Shown piece by piece: positions 1-10,316 of a stretch of DNA of 64,000 bases (the stretch's first letter is position 1; each line of letters opens with the position of its first letter). This stretch comes from Parvibaculum sp002684405. GTDB lineage: Bacteria; Pseudomonadota; Alphaproteobacteria; Parvibaculales; Parvibaculaceae. A program made the translations under genes and the position numbers. The notes under the pieces are model-generated. The model did not search any database, had not been told where the DNA came from, and was given only the letters and a program-made list of their open reading frames with translations. Where the stretch lies: positions 744,001 to 808,000 of the forward strand of contig OZ223205.1 in assembly GCA_965140395.1 (NCBI GenBank). The letters run 5' to 3'.

Positions 1-194
1 CCTTCTGCAAGCTCTTCGGCATCGTCGCGCAATTGCGCCGCCCCATCCGCATCTACGGCCATGCCCGTTTCGCGCCGGGCGGGCAGGTGACCGAGGTCGA
101 GGGCGTGCTGCTGCCGCTCTCCGGGCAGGATGGCGGCAACACGGTGGGGCTCGTCATGGGCGAACTGGTGAAGCGCGCCTCGTCGGGGCGCTAG
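1..194 (+). CDS. PAS-domain protein (PAS_5-like), C-terminal fragment
   Basis: Only the last 63 or so codons are inside the window; the reading frame starts at base 3 and ends with TAG at 192-194. The fragment reads FCKLFGIVAQLRRPIRIYG near its start and has VTEVEGVLLPLS further on. This resembles the end of the alphaproteobacterial PAS_5 family, where a PAS fold is the only recognisable domain. The ligand is unknown. The 27146 gene looks like a second member of the same broad family. It converges on the ABC ATPase, with 18 bases between the two stop codons. The family call rests on motif resemblance only. Confidence 0.5.
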   Translation, partial: FCKLFGIVAQLRRPIRIYGHARFAPGGQVTEVEGVLLPLSGQDGGNTVGLVMGELVKRASSGR

Positions 195-212
195 CCAAAG
201 TCCGTCTGCCCG

Positions 213-1229
213 TCAGTTCCCGGCGCCATGCGCGCCCGAGGTGAGCTGCAGGAACACATCTTCCAGATCCGATTCCTCGGTCGAGATATCCGCGATCTCC
301 AGCCCCTCGGCGGAAAGCTGGGCGAGGATCGACATGGCGCTCACCTCGACGGGGTTGTACTGGATGTCGAGCGACCCGTCGGGGCGCAGCGTCACTTTCA
401 TGTCTTCCAGCGAGGCGGGAATCTGGTCCAGCGGCGAGGCCGCGCGCACGATGAGGCGCTTTTCGCTGATTCGCGACAGCAGCGTCTGGGTCGGCTCGCA
501 GGCCACCACCTCGCCATGATTGATGATGGCGATCTGGTCGCAAAGCGACTGGGCCTCTTCCAGGTAATGGGTGGTGAGCACGATGGTCGTGCCCTGCGCA
601 TGGAGCGCCTGCACATAGTCCCAGAGCTGCTTGCGAAGCTCGATGTCGACGCCCGCCGTCGGCTCGTCGAGGATGAGCACGGGCGGATTATGTACCATCG
701 CCTTGGCGACGAGCAGGCGCCGCCGCATGCCGCCCGAGAGGGTCCGCGCATAGGCATGCGCCTTGTCGTCGAGCCCCATGGCTTTCAGGATTTCCATGGT
801 GCGTCGTTCCGATTTCGGCACGCCGTAAAGCCCGGCCTGCATTTCCAGCGCCTCCGCCGGCGTGAAGAAGGGGTCGATATTGAGTTCCTGCGGCACCACG
901 CCGATGGAGGCGCGCGCGCTGCGCGGATTGACGTCGGTATCGAAACCCCAGATGGAGGCCGAGCCGGACGTCTTGATGACGAGACCGGCGAGAATATTGA
1001 TGAAGGTCGATTTGCCCGCACCATTGGGGCCCAGCAGACCGAAAATGGAGCCGCGCGGAATGTCGAGATCGATCCCCTTCAACGCTTCCTTGGCGGGCTG
1101 CCCGCCCGACGCCTTGTAGACCTTGCGCAAGGCCCGCGCCGAAATGGCCGAAACCGGCTCGCTCGCGACCTCTTCGGAGGGCATGCGGCGGTCGATCGTG
1201 TTTTCGGTTTCGGCGAGCGTATCGGCCAT
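213..1229 (-). CDS. ABC transporter ATP-binding protein (DrrA/CcmA-type)
   Basis: A 338-residue cytoplasmic ATPase that would power an exporter. All signature elements are visible: Walker A LLGPNGAGKSTF near residue 70, a Q-loop VVPQELN, the signature LSGGMRRRLLVAKAM, Walker B VLILDEPTAGVD and the H-loop LTTHYLEEA. About 100 further residues at the C-terminus are typical of drug or polysaccharide export ATPases. The ATG at 1229 follows GAGAAGG at normal spacing; about 45 residues precede the ATPase core. No permease gene is adjacent: downstream is the convergent PAS protein and upstream is the divergent polA, so the partner must be encoded elsewhere. The substrate cannot be told. Confidence 0.85.
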   Translation of the reverse strand: MADTLAETENTIDRRMPSEEVASEPVSAISARALRKVYKASGGQPAKEALKGIDLDIPRGSIFGLLGPNGAGKSTFINILAGLVIKTSGSASIWGFDTDVNPRSARASIGVVPQELNIDPFFTPAEALEMQAGLYGVPKSERRTMEILKAMGLDDKAHAYARTLSGGMRRRLLVAKAMVHNPPVLILDEPTAGVDIELRKQLWDYVQALHAQGTTIVLTTHYLEEAQSLCDQIAIINHGEVVACEPTQTLLSRISEKRLIVRAASPLDQIPASLEDMKVTLRPDGSLDIQYNPVEVSAMSILAQLSAEGLEIADISTEESDLEDVFLQLTSGAHGAGN

Positions 1230-1418
1230 GGGAGGACCCTTCTCGTTTCTGGTCTCGTTTCCGGTGCTTTCGGAAAGGCGGGAGCGGCGGTGGCCCGCCC
1301 CGGTGAAAGCGTTATATTGGCGGCCTGAAATGGCGGGCCCTTGTGTCGGGCTCTTTATCGCTGTGTCGGGGGCGCGGATAATGCCATGAGTACCCCTTAG
1401 ATAGGAAGGCAGGCGTCT

Positions 1419-4352
1419 GTGACAAGCGGCAAGAAGGCGAGCGGGAAGACGGAAGAGGCGGGGAGTGCGCCGGAAAAGCGCGCCATCGGCAAGGGCAGCC
1501 ACCTCTTTCTGGTGGACGGCTCGGGCTATCTTTTCCGCGCCTATCACGCGCTGCCGCCGCTGACGCGGAAGTCCGACGGGCTGCCGGTGGGCGCCGTCTC
1601 CGGCTTCTGCAACATGCTCTACAAGCTGCTGGAGGATACGAAGGACGAATTCGACCCCAGCCATCTTGCGGTTATTTTCGACGCCTCCGGCAAGACCTTC
1701 CGCAATGACATCTATCCCGAGTACAAGGCGAACCGGCCCGAGCCGCCCGAAGACCTGAAACCGCAATTCGCGCTGGTGCGCGATGCGGTGCGGGCCTTCT
1801 CCGTGCCTTGCGTGGAAATGATGGGCTATGAGGCCGACGACCTCATCGCCACCTATGCGCGCCTTGCCGCGGAAGCGGGCGCGAAGGTGACCATCGTGTC
1901 CTCCGACAAGGATCTGATGCAGCTCGTCACCGACCAGGTCGACATGCTGGACACGATGAAGCTGAAATCGATCAGTCACGATCAGGTGGTCGAGAAATTC
2001 GGCGTCCCGCCGGAAAAGGTCGTCGATGTTCAGGCGCTGGCGGGCGACTCCGTCGACAATGTGCCGGGCGTGCCGGGGATCGGTGTCAAGACGGCGGCCC
2101 AGCTCATCGAGGAATATGGCGATCTCGAAACGCTTCTGTCGAAGGCCGAAGAGATCAAGCAAAAGAAGCGCCGCGAGAATTTGATCGAATTCGCCGAACA
2201 GGCGCGCATCTCGCGCAAGCTGGTGGAACTCGATCAGGATGTGCCCATCGACGTGCCGCTCGACGAGATGGGCACGCATGATCCCGAGCCGGAAAAACTC
2301 ATCGCCTTTCTGAAGGACATGGAGTTTTCCACCCTGACGCGCCGCGTGGGCGAGCGTTTCAATGTGGATGCGGAAGAGGTCGAGCCCGCGGGCGAGCATC
2401 CGGCCCAGAAGAAGAAAGCGGCCAGGGAAGAAAAGAAACCCTCGCGAACGCAGGAAGGCGGCGCGCCGGGCGCAACGCCCAAGGGCATCGATGTGGCATT
2501 CGATGTGTCGGCCTATGAAACCGTCACCACGCTCGATGCGCTGCAACCCTGGATCGACAAGGCGATGGATCAGGGCTTCGTCGCCGTCGATACGGAAACG
2601 GATTCGCTCGATGAAATGCAGGCGCGCCTTGTGGGCGTGTCGCTGGCGACCGCGCCGGGCAAGGCCTGTTACATTCCGCTGCTGCATGGCAAGGCAGCCG
2701 ATGGCGGGCTCGATTTCGACGGCGGCGAGAAGGTTGAGCAGCTCGACCAGAAAGACGCGCTGAAAGCGCTGAAGCCGATGCTGGAGGATGCCTCCGTTCT
2801 CAAGATCGGGCAGAACCTCAAATACGACATGGTGGTGCTGGCTCGGCACGGCGTGGAAGTCGGTCCCATCGACGACACCATGCATATGTCCTATGCGCTG
2901 GATGCGGGGCTGCACGGGCATGGCATGGACGAGCTTGCGAACATCCATCTCGACCACCAGTGCATTCCCTTTTCCGAAGTGGCGGGCAAGGGCAAGAAGC
3001 AGATCACCTTCGATCAGGTGCCGGTGGACAAGGCGACGGAATATGCGGCGGAAGATGCCGATGTCACGTTGCGCCTCTGGATGCTCCTGAAGCCGCGGCT
3101 TGCCGGCGAACATCGCATGACGGTCTATGAGACGCTGGAACGTGCGCTTGTGCCCGTGGTGGTGGGCATGGAGCAGGCGGGCGTGAAGGTGGACAAGACG
3201 GTGCTGGCGCGCCTCTCGGCCAATTTCGCGCAGAAGATGGCGCAATATGAGGACGAGGTGTACGAGCTGGCGGGCGAGAAATTCAATATCGCCTCGCCCA
3301 AGCAGCTCGGCGAAATCCTGTTCGACAAGATGAGCCTCGAAGGCGGGCGCAAGACCAAGACGGGTGCCTGGTCGACCGATGCCGATACGCTGGAGGCGCT
3401 CGCCGCGCAAGGCCACGACCTGCCGCAGCGCGTGCTGGACTGGCGCGGGGTGTCGAAGCTCAAAAGCACCTATACGGATGCGCTGCCCGAATACATCAAT
3501 CCGGAAACGGGCCGCGTCCATACGAGCTATTCGCTGGCTGCGACCTCCACGGGACGCCTGGCTTCGTCCGAGCCGAACTTGCAAAACATCCCGGTACGGA
3601 CGGAAGACGGACGACAGATCCGGACGGCCTTCGTGGCGGAGAAGGGCAACAAGCTCATTTCCGCGGATTACAGCCAGATCGAATTGAGGCTGCTCGCTCA
3701 TATCGCCGATATCGAGGCGCTGAAGAAAGCCTTTGCCGAAGGCCTCGACATTCATGCCATGACGGCGAGCGAGATTTTCGACACGCCGATCGAGGGCATG
3801 GATCCGGCGGTGCGTCGCCGCGCCAAGGCGATCAATTTCGGGATCATCTACGGCATTTCCGCTTTCGGGCTGGCGAACCAGCTCGGCATTTCGCGCGGCG
3901 AGGCGGGCGACTATATCGACCGCTATTTCAAGCGCTTTCCCGGCATCAGGGATTACATGGAAAGCACCAAGGCGTCCGTGCGCGAGAACGGCTATGTCGA
4001 AACGATATTCGGACGGCGCGTGCACCTGCCCGGCATCAAGTCGAAGAGCCAGGCGGAAAAGAGCTTCACCGAGCGTGCGGCGATCAATGCGCCCATTCAG
4101 GGCGCCGCCGCCGATATCATCCGCCGGGCGATGATCCGCATGCCCGATGCGCTCAAACAGGCGAAGCTGAAGGCGCGCATGCTGTTGCAGGTGCATGACG
4201 AACTGATCTTCGAGGCCCCCGAGGGGGAAGCCGCGAAGACGGAGAAGAAAGTCGTCGAGGTGATGTCCGGCGCGGCGGAACCGGCGGTCAGGCTTTCCGT
4301 GCCGCTGGATGTGGAGGCGCGCGCCGCCGACAACTGGAACGACGCGCATTAG
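1419..4352 (+). CDS. polA: DNA polymerase I
   Basis: A 977-residue enzyme for Okazaki fragment maturation and repair synthesis. Three domains are visible. The N-terminal 5'-3' exonuclease has GYEADDLIATYA and SSDKDLMQLV. The 3'-5' proofreading domain keeps its acidic residues, Asp391 and Glu393 in DTETDS and Tyr542/Asp546 in YAAED, so proofreading should be active. The polymerase domain has motif A SADYSQIELR (Asp750), the O-helix RRRAKAINFGIIYG and motif C QVHDELIFE (Asp927). It is somewhat longer than the 928-residue E. coli enzyme, mostly through a charged linker near residues 320-355. Start is GTG at 1419 with AGGAAGG upstream. It is divergent from the ABC ATPase. Confidence 0.97.
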   Translation: MTSGKKASGKTEEAGSAPEKRAIGKGSHLFLVDGSGYLFRAYHALPPLTRKSDGLPVGAVSGFCNMLYKLLEDTKDEFDPSHLAVIFDASGKTFRNDIYPEYKANRPEPPEDLKPQFALVRDAVRAFSVPCVEMMGYEADDLIATYARLAAEAGAKVTIVSSDKDLMQLVTDQVDMLDTMKLKSISHDQVVEKFGVPPEKVVDVQALAGDSVDNVPGVPGIGVKTAAQLIEEYGDLETLLSKAEEIKQKKRRENLIEFAEQARISRKLVELDQDVPIDVPLDEMGTHDPEPEKLIAFLKDMEFSTLTRRVGERFNVDAEEVEPAGEHPAQKKKAAREEKKPSRTQEGGAPGATPKGIDVAFDVSAYETVTTLDALQPWIDKAMDQGFVAVDTETDSLDEMQARLVGVSLATAPGKACYIPLLHGKAADGGLDFDGGEKVEQLDQKDALKALKPMLEDASVLKIGQNLKYDMVVLARHGVEVGPIDDTMHMSYALDAGLHGHGMDELANIHLDHQCIPFSEVAGKGKKQITFDQVPVDKATEYAAEDADVTLRLWMLLKPRLAGEHRMTVYETLERALVPVVVGMEQAGVKVDKTVLARLSANFAQKMAQYEDEVYELAGEKFNIASPKQLGEILFDKMSLEGGRKTKTGAWSTDADTLEALAAQGHDLPQRVLDWRGVSKLKSTYTDALPEYINPETGRVHTSYSLAATSTGRLASSEPNLQNIPVRTEDGRQIRTAFVAEKGNKLISADYSQIELRLLAHIADIEALKKAFAEGLDIHAMTASEIFDTPIEGMDPAVRRRAKAINFGIIYGISAFGLANQLGISRGEAGDYIDRYFKRFPGIRDYMESTKASVRENGYVETIFGRRVHLPGIKSKSQAEKSFTERAAINAPIQGAAADIIRRAMIRMPDALKQAKLKARMLLQVHDELIFEAPEGEAAKTEKKVVEVMSGAAEPAVRLSVPLDVEARAADNWNDAH

Positions 4353-4366
4353 GACAGGTAGTCTGA

Positions 4367-5437
4367 ATGGACGATGCCGCCGAAGACGTACAGGGCGACA
4401 AGACGGGACGCAGCTTCACCTGGGGGACGCGCTTCATGCAGGCGTCTCCTCTTGGTATCTCCGTGACGGCTCTGCTGATTTCGCTTCTGGTTTTTGCGAG
4501 CTTTCTGTTTTGCGTCTGGTGGAATGCGCTTCCCCTCATCGTGACGCATGAGGGCGGGACCACGCTTTCATCCGACGCATGGACGGCGATCTGCGTGTCC
4601 TTGCTCTGGGGCGCCATTTTCGGTCTGAGCGAATATACGCGCGAGGCCGATCTCGCCGATCTGAAAATGCTCACAAGCTACGGCGTCATGGTCGACAAAA
4701 AGCATATCAGCGCGATGCAGTTCGGGCCGGATGCGAAGGCGCACAGGCGAAGCAGGGGGTTCGGTGCCATCGGCCTGGCGGTCGGTGCCGTGTTCTATTG
4801 TCTTGTGTACCGGCCCGGCGGCCATCAGCTGAGCCTGCCCGGCGCGACGCTGACCGATTACTGGTTCGCCGCCATGACGCTTTTCCTGTTCGCCAAGATC
4901 TTCAGCAGTCTTTCCTATCTGCGCGCCCATACGAGCCTGCTGCTTCACGATCTCAATCATCGCATCAGGATCGATCTGTTCAATATTCAAAACCTGAACG
5001 GTCTGGGCCGTATCGCCCTTCGCCGCGCGTTGCCATGGGTGGTGGCAAGCGCCATCGTCTTTCTGATGTCCTTCGCGCAGACCGTATGGGTTCTGTTCGG
5101 ACCGCTTTTCATCGGACTGATGCTCAGCGCCGCTCTGGTCTTCGGCCTGCCCATGTGGCGGATGCATGTCGCGATCGACCGCGCGAAGTCGAAGGAACTG
5201 AATGGATTGCGCAACGATATCGCCCGCTCCGCCGATGCCTTCAGGCAAAGGGAATGCAGTGAAACGGCTTCGCGTCTGGCAGCCCAGATCGCGCTTGAGC
5301 AGCGCCTTGAACGCGTCCGGGAATGGCCGTTGGATGTCTCGACCGTCGTCCGCTTCGGCCTCTATCTCGCCTTGCCGCTCGGGTCGTGGTTCGGCGGCGC
5401 ATTGGTCGAAAAGGCGCTCGACGTCCTGACGCGATGA
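4367..5437 (+). CDS. Polytopic membrane protein of unknown function
   Basis: A 356-residue protein not recognised. Hydrophobic segments lie near residues 27-50, 71-90, 132-149, 165-185, 221-263 (probably two helices) and 330-350. The polar part around residues 265-320 is rich in Arg, Glu and Ala and could form a helix in the cytoplasm. The start ATG lies 14 bases after the polA stop, so it is probably cotranscribed with polA. No catalytic motif, signal peptide or cofactor site can be seen. The frame is intact and has normal codon use for this genome, which supports a real gene. Confidence 0.7.
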   Translation: MDDAAEDVQGDKTGRSFTWGTRFMQASPLGISVTALLISLLVFASFLFCVWWNALPLIVTHEGGTTLSSDAWTAICVSLLWGAIFGLSEYTREADLADLKMLTSYGVMVDKKHISAMQFGPDAKAHRRSRGFGAIGLAVGAVFYCLVYRPGGHQLSLPGATLTDYWFAAMTLFLFAKIFSSLSYLRAHTSLLLHDLNHRIRIDLFNIQNLNGLGRIALRRALPWVVASAIVFLMSFAQTVWVLFGPLFIGLMLSAALVFGLPMWRMHVAIDRAKSKELNGLRNDIARSADAFRQRECSETASRLAAQIALEQRLERVREWPLDVSTVVRFGLYLALPLGSWFGGALVEKALDVLTR

Positions 5438-5575
5438 CCGCCGACGGTGGCGGCCACCGGGCAGGAGGCGCAGCAGATGACGCATTCGGGCTCATATGGC
5501 ATCGCCGCCATGTTCTCCCCATATTCAGGGGAAACACTCTTTTGCTTGAACAAGGGAAAATCAGGAGGACAGCCG

Positions 5576-5827
5576 ATGGGAGACAAGGACAAGAAGGATC
5601 TCGACAAGGCCGTCGAAGGCAGTTTTCCGGCCTCGGATCCGGCGGGGCTGACGCCGAAGGGCGACAAGGACGCCGAAGCGGCTGCCAAAGAGGCGGAGGA
5701 AAAAGCCCGCCGCAAGCATGATGACGACATGGTGGACGAAGCGTCGGAAGAAAGCTTCCCGGCCTCCGATCCGCCCTCCTGGACGCCGACGCATGCCGGC
5801 GACGGCCACGGTAATAGCAAGAACTAG
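5576..5827 (+). CDS. Small acidic protein with duplicated SFPASDP motif
   Basis: An 83-residue hydrophilic protein. The ATG at 5576 is chosen because a strong AGGAGG lies just upstream; an in-frame start at 5447 lacks one. The protein is built from two similar halves. Each has charged residues followed by the same motif, EGSFPASDPAG near residue 13 and EESFPASDPPSW near residue 61, joined by a Lys/Glu/Ala-rich linker. Short proteins with an SFPASDPPS motif are common in proteobacteria but have no known function. There is no signal peptide and no membrane segment. A rho-independent terminator follows directly. Confidence 0.75.
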   Translation: MGDKDKKDLDKAVEGSFPASDPAGLTPKGDKDAEAAAKEAEEKARRKHDDDMVDEASEESFPASDPPSWTPTHAGDGHGNSKN

Positions 5828-5851
5828 AGCGGCGCGCTCCACGGAGAAAAG

Positions 5852-5885
5852 GAAAAAGCCCGGATGGTACCGTCCGGGCTTTTGT
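5852..5885. terminator. Rho-independent terminator, bidirectional
   Basis: The hairpin AGCCCGGA / TCCGGGCT has a short GGTACC-containing loop and is flanked by A-rich bases on the left and TTTT on the right. It can end both the small SFPASDP gene (+) and the convergent GST gene (-). Confidence 0.85.
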
Positions 5886-5887
5886 CT

Positions 5888-6616
5888 TCATGCGGCAAGC
5901 GCGATCCGGGGGCGTGTCGACGCGAAAAGTTCGCCCATCCTTTCGCTGTGCGCCACCAGATTGGCAAGACCGCGCGCATGGGTTTTGAGCGGGCTTTCCA
6001 TATCCGGGCCGATGATGCTTATGACGAATGCAAATGCGGTCACATCCGCGAGGCTGGGGCGGTCGCCGAAGAAAAAGGGCCTGTCGCCCAGCAGGGTGCT
6101 CATCGCATCGAGATCGGCCGCGCCGAGCGCATAGATTTCATCGCGCGTATGCCGCCCGGTGCCTTGCGCGATGAAGGATTGGCGCACGCGCTTGCGGATG
6201 AGGTCCGGCACGAAGAGGCGCAAGGGGAAAGGCATGGAGCCGAAAAAGGCGGGGCGGAGTTTCGCCCAGTTTTCCGGCTCTATCCAGCGTGCATAGGCGA
6301 GTACGACAATCAGCCGTTCCTCGATCATGCGCTGCAGGGCATGGGACTGCGCTTTCTCGACAGGGGTAAGATGCGCGTCGAGATCGATCCCTTGCGTTTC
6401 TTTCAGGTGCTTCAGAACGAGTGTGGAATCCCCCATGCGCTCGCCGTCGATTTCCACGAACGGCATCTGGCGCTTGGGGGCCTTGTTGGGGCGGGGCTCG
6501 TGGACGGTTTCATACGGAACGCCGGCCAGCCGCAGCGCGGCCTCCAGCTTGATGCAGAACGGGCCGGGATTGGGTATGCCGGCAAGCAGAGGCGGGAAGA
6601 TGAAAAGGCGGATCAT
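5888..6616 (-). CDS. Glutathione S-transferase family protein (Fax/metaxin-like)
   Basis: A 242-residue cytoplasmic protein with an N-terminal thioredoxin-like GST half: PFCIKLEAALRLAGVPYE, then the cis-Pro region QMPFVEIDGERMGDS. An all-helical C-terminal half contains GDRPFFFGDRPSLADV, the usual GST N-capping region. The long spacing and FFFGDRPS pattern resemble the failed-axon-connections/metaxin-like group. The N-terminal CIKLE carries one Cys, which could be the catalytic residue. It is transcribed divergently from a YafY-type regulator, with a palindrome between them, so it may be that regulator's target. The substrate is unknown. Confidence 0.8.
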   Translation of the reverse strand: MIRLFIFPPLLAGIPNPGPFCIKLEAALRLAGVPYETVHEPRPNKAPKRQMPFVEIDGERMGDSTLVLKHLKETQGIDLDAHLTPVEKAQSHALQRMIEERLIVVLAYARWIEPENWAKLRPAFFGSMPFPLRLFVPDLIRKRVRQSFIAQGTGRHTRDEIYALGAADLDAMSTLLGDRPFFFGDRPSLADVTAFAFVISIIGPDMESPLKTHARGLANLVAHSERMGELFASTRPRIALAA

Positions 6617-6662
6617 GGCAAGGCTCCCTTGAAGAATGTTTTTCCTTCATACTGACACTCTC

Positions 6663-6680
6663 CTGACAGCATGCCGTCAG
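6663..6680. promoter_or_regulatory. Candidate operator between GST and YafY-type regulator
   Basis: CTGACAGCATGCCGTCAG is an 18-base palindrome with one mismatched pair. Another CTGACA half-site lies about ten bases to the left. It sits midway between two divergent starts, a typical place for an operator used by the 6722 regulator. The link is inferred. Confidence 0.5.
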
Positions 6681-6721
6681 CAGCCTGATCGCATTCTGAG
6701 GGAAAAGAGGAGGGCACAGCC

Positions 6722-7447
6722 ATGCGCCGCGCCGACCGGCTGTTCGACATCATCGAGTTTCTGCGCCGCCACAAGCGTGTGGTGACGGCGGCGGAGCTGG
6801 CCGAGACGATGGAAGTTTCCGTGCGCACCATCTATCGCGATGTCGCCGATTTGCAGGCGAGCCGCGTGCCCATCGAGGGCGAGGCGGGGCTCGGCTATAT
6901 GCTGCGCTCCGGCTATGAGCTGCCGCCGCTCATGTTCAGCGAAGACGAGATCGAGGCGCTGGTGTTCGGCGCACGCATGGTGCGCGCCTGGGGCGACAAG
7001 AGTTTCACCGACGCCGCCGACGCGGCGCTCGCCAAGATCCGCGCCGTATTGCCGGCCCGGCTCGACGAGGTGGTCGAGGCCTCGCGCATCACGGTCTCGG
7101 CGACCCGTACGCATGACAAGGCCGTGTTCAACAAGCATCTGACGCCGATCCGCCGGGCGATCCGAGAGCGACGCAAGCTGGAGGTCGAATATCTGTCACT
7201 GGCAGATGAGAAGACTTCGCGCTGCGTCCGCCCGCTGGGCCTCGCCTTTTTCGGACCCTTCTGGATGCTCGCAAGCTGGTGCGAACTCCGGCGCGATTTC
7301 CGCACCTTCCGTATCGAGCGGATCGCCACCCTTCGGGTCGGTGACGAGACCTTCCGCGACGAACCGGGCAAGACGATGGAGGATTTCCTCGCGCGTCCGC
7401 AGGAATGGAAGGGCATGGCGCAGGCAAAGAAAAAGCCCGGACCGTGA
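6722..7447 (+). CDS. YafY/WYL-domain transcriptional regulator
   Basis: A 241-residue regulator. The first 60 residues are a DeoR-type winged helix: RRADRLFDIIEFLRRH, then VSVRTIYRDVADLQ as recognition helix. The rest is a WYL domain with LEVEYLS and PLGLAFFGPFWMLASWCELR. Proteins of this type bind DNA as dimers and sense a small ligand or nucleic acid through the WYL part. Divergent orientation to the GST and a palindrome in the gap suggest local control and self-control. AGAGGAGGG upstream of the ATG is a good ribosome site. Confidence 0.88.
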   Translation: MRRADRLFDIIEFLRRHKRVVTAAELAETMEVSVRTIYRDVADLQASRVPIEGEAGLGYMLRSGYELPPLMFSEDEIEALVFGARMVRAWGDKSFTDAADAALAKIRAVLPARLDEVVEASRITVSATRTHDKAVFNKHLTPIRRAIRERRKLEVEYLSLADEKTSRCVRPLGLAFFGPFWMLASWCELRRDFRTFRIERIATLRVGDETFRDEPGKTMEDFLARPQEWKGMAQAKKKPGP

Positions 7448-7464
7448 GGCCCGGGCTTTCTGTT
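7430..7464 (+). terminator. Rho-independent terminator overlapping the regulator stop
   Basis: AAAGCCCGG / CCGGGCTTT encloses a 10-base loop that contains the TGA of the WYL regulator, followed by CTGTTT. It also lies just past the pckA stop and could act in both directions. Confidence 0.75.
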
Positions 7465-7481
7465 TGGCAATGCCGGTTTTG

Positions 7482-9095
<1,614 letters not shown>

Positions 9096-9230
9096 GCTTC
9101 TCTCCTCGTGGTCCAATACGGCCCTGGCCGGGCCGATACCTTATTGATTGCCTGTCCGCCGTCTTCCGCCGCAGCATGCGGCCGGGGTCGGAAATTTATC
9201 ACCGTCTCGCGGCGTTGGCAGGGCAGAGCG

Positions 9231-9253
9231 CCAAATTGGCGTAAATTTGCCAA
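9231..9253. promoter_or_regulatory. Dyad with TTGGC/GCCAA half-sites near pckA
   Basis: CCAAATTGG is almost palindromic. The TTGGC at 9236-9240 faces a GCCAA at 9249-9253 across an AT-rich spacer. A further GCCAA lies at 9261-9265. The site is about 140-160 bases upstream of the pckA start. The binding protein is unknown. Confidence 0.35.
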
Positions 9254-9421
9254 AAACAAAGCCAATACGGGGCCGCTGAGCCAGTTATGGCCCGCCTGAC
9301 CCCCGAATTTCGGCGCCAACATAGTGGGCAGCCCTGCCCCGCGCAACAGCTATGCGAACAGTTTGCAGAAGATGCGGCGATGCGTCCCCCGGGCGCCACA
9401 AGGCTACAGATAAGCTCGTCA

Positions 9422-9450
9422 TGGCAAGGACGCCCCCTCATCCCTATAAT
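9422..9450 (+). promoter_or_regulatory. Sigma-70-like promoter for chvI
   Basis: A perfect TATAAT at 9445-9450 has a weak TGGCAA at 9422-9427 with 17-base spacing. It lies about 125 bases upstream of the chvI ATG. The -35 matches consensus at only three of six positions, as is common in alphaproteobacteria. Confidence 0.45.
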
Positions 9451-9575
9451 GCGGCCACATTTTGGGCCAAAAGCGACCCTAAGCCTCCTTAGCTTGCCGG
9501 GGGGCGACGCGAAGAGCGGGGTAATTTGGAATGCCGGAAGGCCCAGACGAACAGAGCCAAAAGGAACGGGCAAAT

Positions 9576-10283
9576 ATGCCAACCATCGCGCTGGTTGACG
9601 ACGACCGGAATATTCTGACCTCGGTGAGCATGGCGCTCGAGGCCGAGGGCTATCACGTCCAGACCTATACCGACGGCGCCGCGGCGCTGGCCGGACTTGG
9701 CGCGAATCCGCCCGATGTCGCCGTCTTCGATATCAAGATGCCGCGCATGGACGGGATGGAGCTGTTGCGGCGTCTGCGCCAGAAGTCCGACATGCCGGTG
9801 ATCTTCCTCACCTCCAAGGACGATGAGATCGACGAGCTGTTCGGTCTCAAGATGGGTGCCGACGACTACATCAAGAAGCCCTTCTCCCAGCGCCTGCTTG
9901 TGGAGCGCGTCAAGGCGGTGCTGCGCCGGGCGCAGAACACCAAGGGCGAGGCCGCGACGGGCGGCGAGACCGAAGCGGCGGCGGTGCTGGAGCGCGGCAA
10001 GCTGTTGCTCGATCCCGACCGCCATGCCTGCACCTGGGGCGGCGAGGCGGTGGTCCTCACCGTGACGGAATTTCTGATCCTGCAGTCGCTGGCGCAGCGC
10101 CCCGGCTATGTGAAGAGCCGCGACTCGCTGATGGACGCCGCCTATGACGATCAGGTCTATGTGGACGACCGCACCATCGACAGCCACATCAAGCGGCTGC
10201 GCAAGAAGTTCAAGGAAGTCGACAAGGAGTTCGATGCGATCGAAACCCTCTATGGCGTCGGCTACCGCTACCGGGAGGCCTGA
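9576..10283 (+). CDS. chvI: Response regulator ChvI, OmpR family
   Basis: A 235-residue DNA-binding response regulator. The receiver domain has acidic VDDDRN near residue 6, phosphoacceptor Asp52 in VFDIKMPRMDG, the Thr/Ser switch FLTSKDD and Lys in IKKPF. An OmpR-type winged helix follows (VLTVTEFLILQSLAQRPG ... DDRTIDSHIKRLRKKF). The ATG at 9576 starts at MPTIALVDDD, as in ChvI; an ATG 45 bases earlier is possible. With chvG it forms the acid and envelope-stress system of alphaproteobacteria. The link to hprK, EIIA and ptsH downstream is conserved. Confidence 0.93.
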   Translation: MPTIALVDDDRNILTSVSMALEAEGYHVQTYTDGAAALAGLGANPPDVAVFDIKMPRMDGMELLRRLRQKSDMPVIFLTSKDDEIDELFGLKMGADDYIKKPFSQRLLVERVKAVLRRAQNTKGEAATGGETEAAAVLERGKLLLDPDRHACTWGGEAVVLTVTEFLILQSLAQRPGYVKSRDSLMDAAYDDQVYVDDRTIDSHIKRLRKKFKEVDKEFDAIETLYGVGYRYREA

Positions 10284-10316
10284 GGCCCCGCGGGCGGCAA
10301 TAACCGCCGAAGCCCG

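Larger units (their letters stand above)
9096..9575. other. 480-base regulatory gap between pckA and chvI
   Basis: I see no convincing gene here. The stretch holds divergent control elements. A cluster of TTGGC and GCCAA half-sites lies at 9231-9265, and a promoter-like TATAAT lies at 9445. Codon-like frames through it are short and have no family resemblance. Its size and the dyads suggest several regulators act on both operons. Confidence 0.6.

Noticed and set aside
213..4349. Very long open frame on the minus strand across the ABC gene and polA
   Set aside because: Only its end (213-1229) is the ABC ATPase. The rest lies antisense to polA, has Arg/His-rich low-complexity text and no family features; GC-rich codon bias keeps such frames open.
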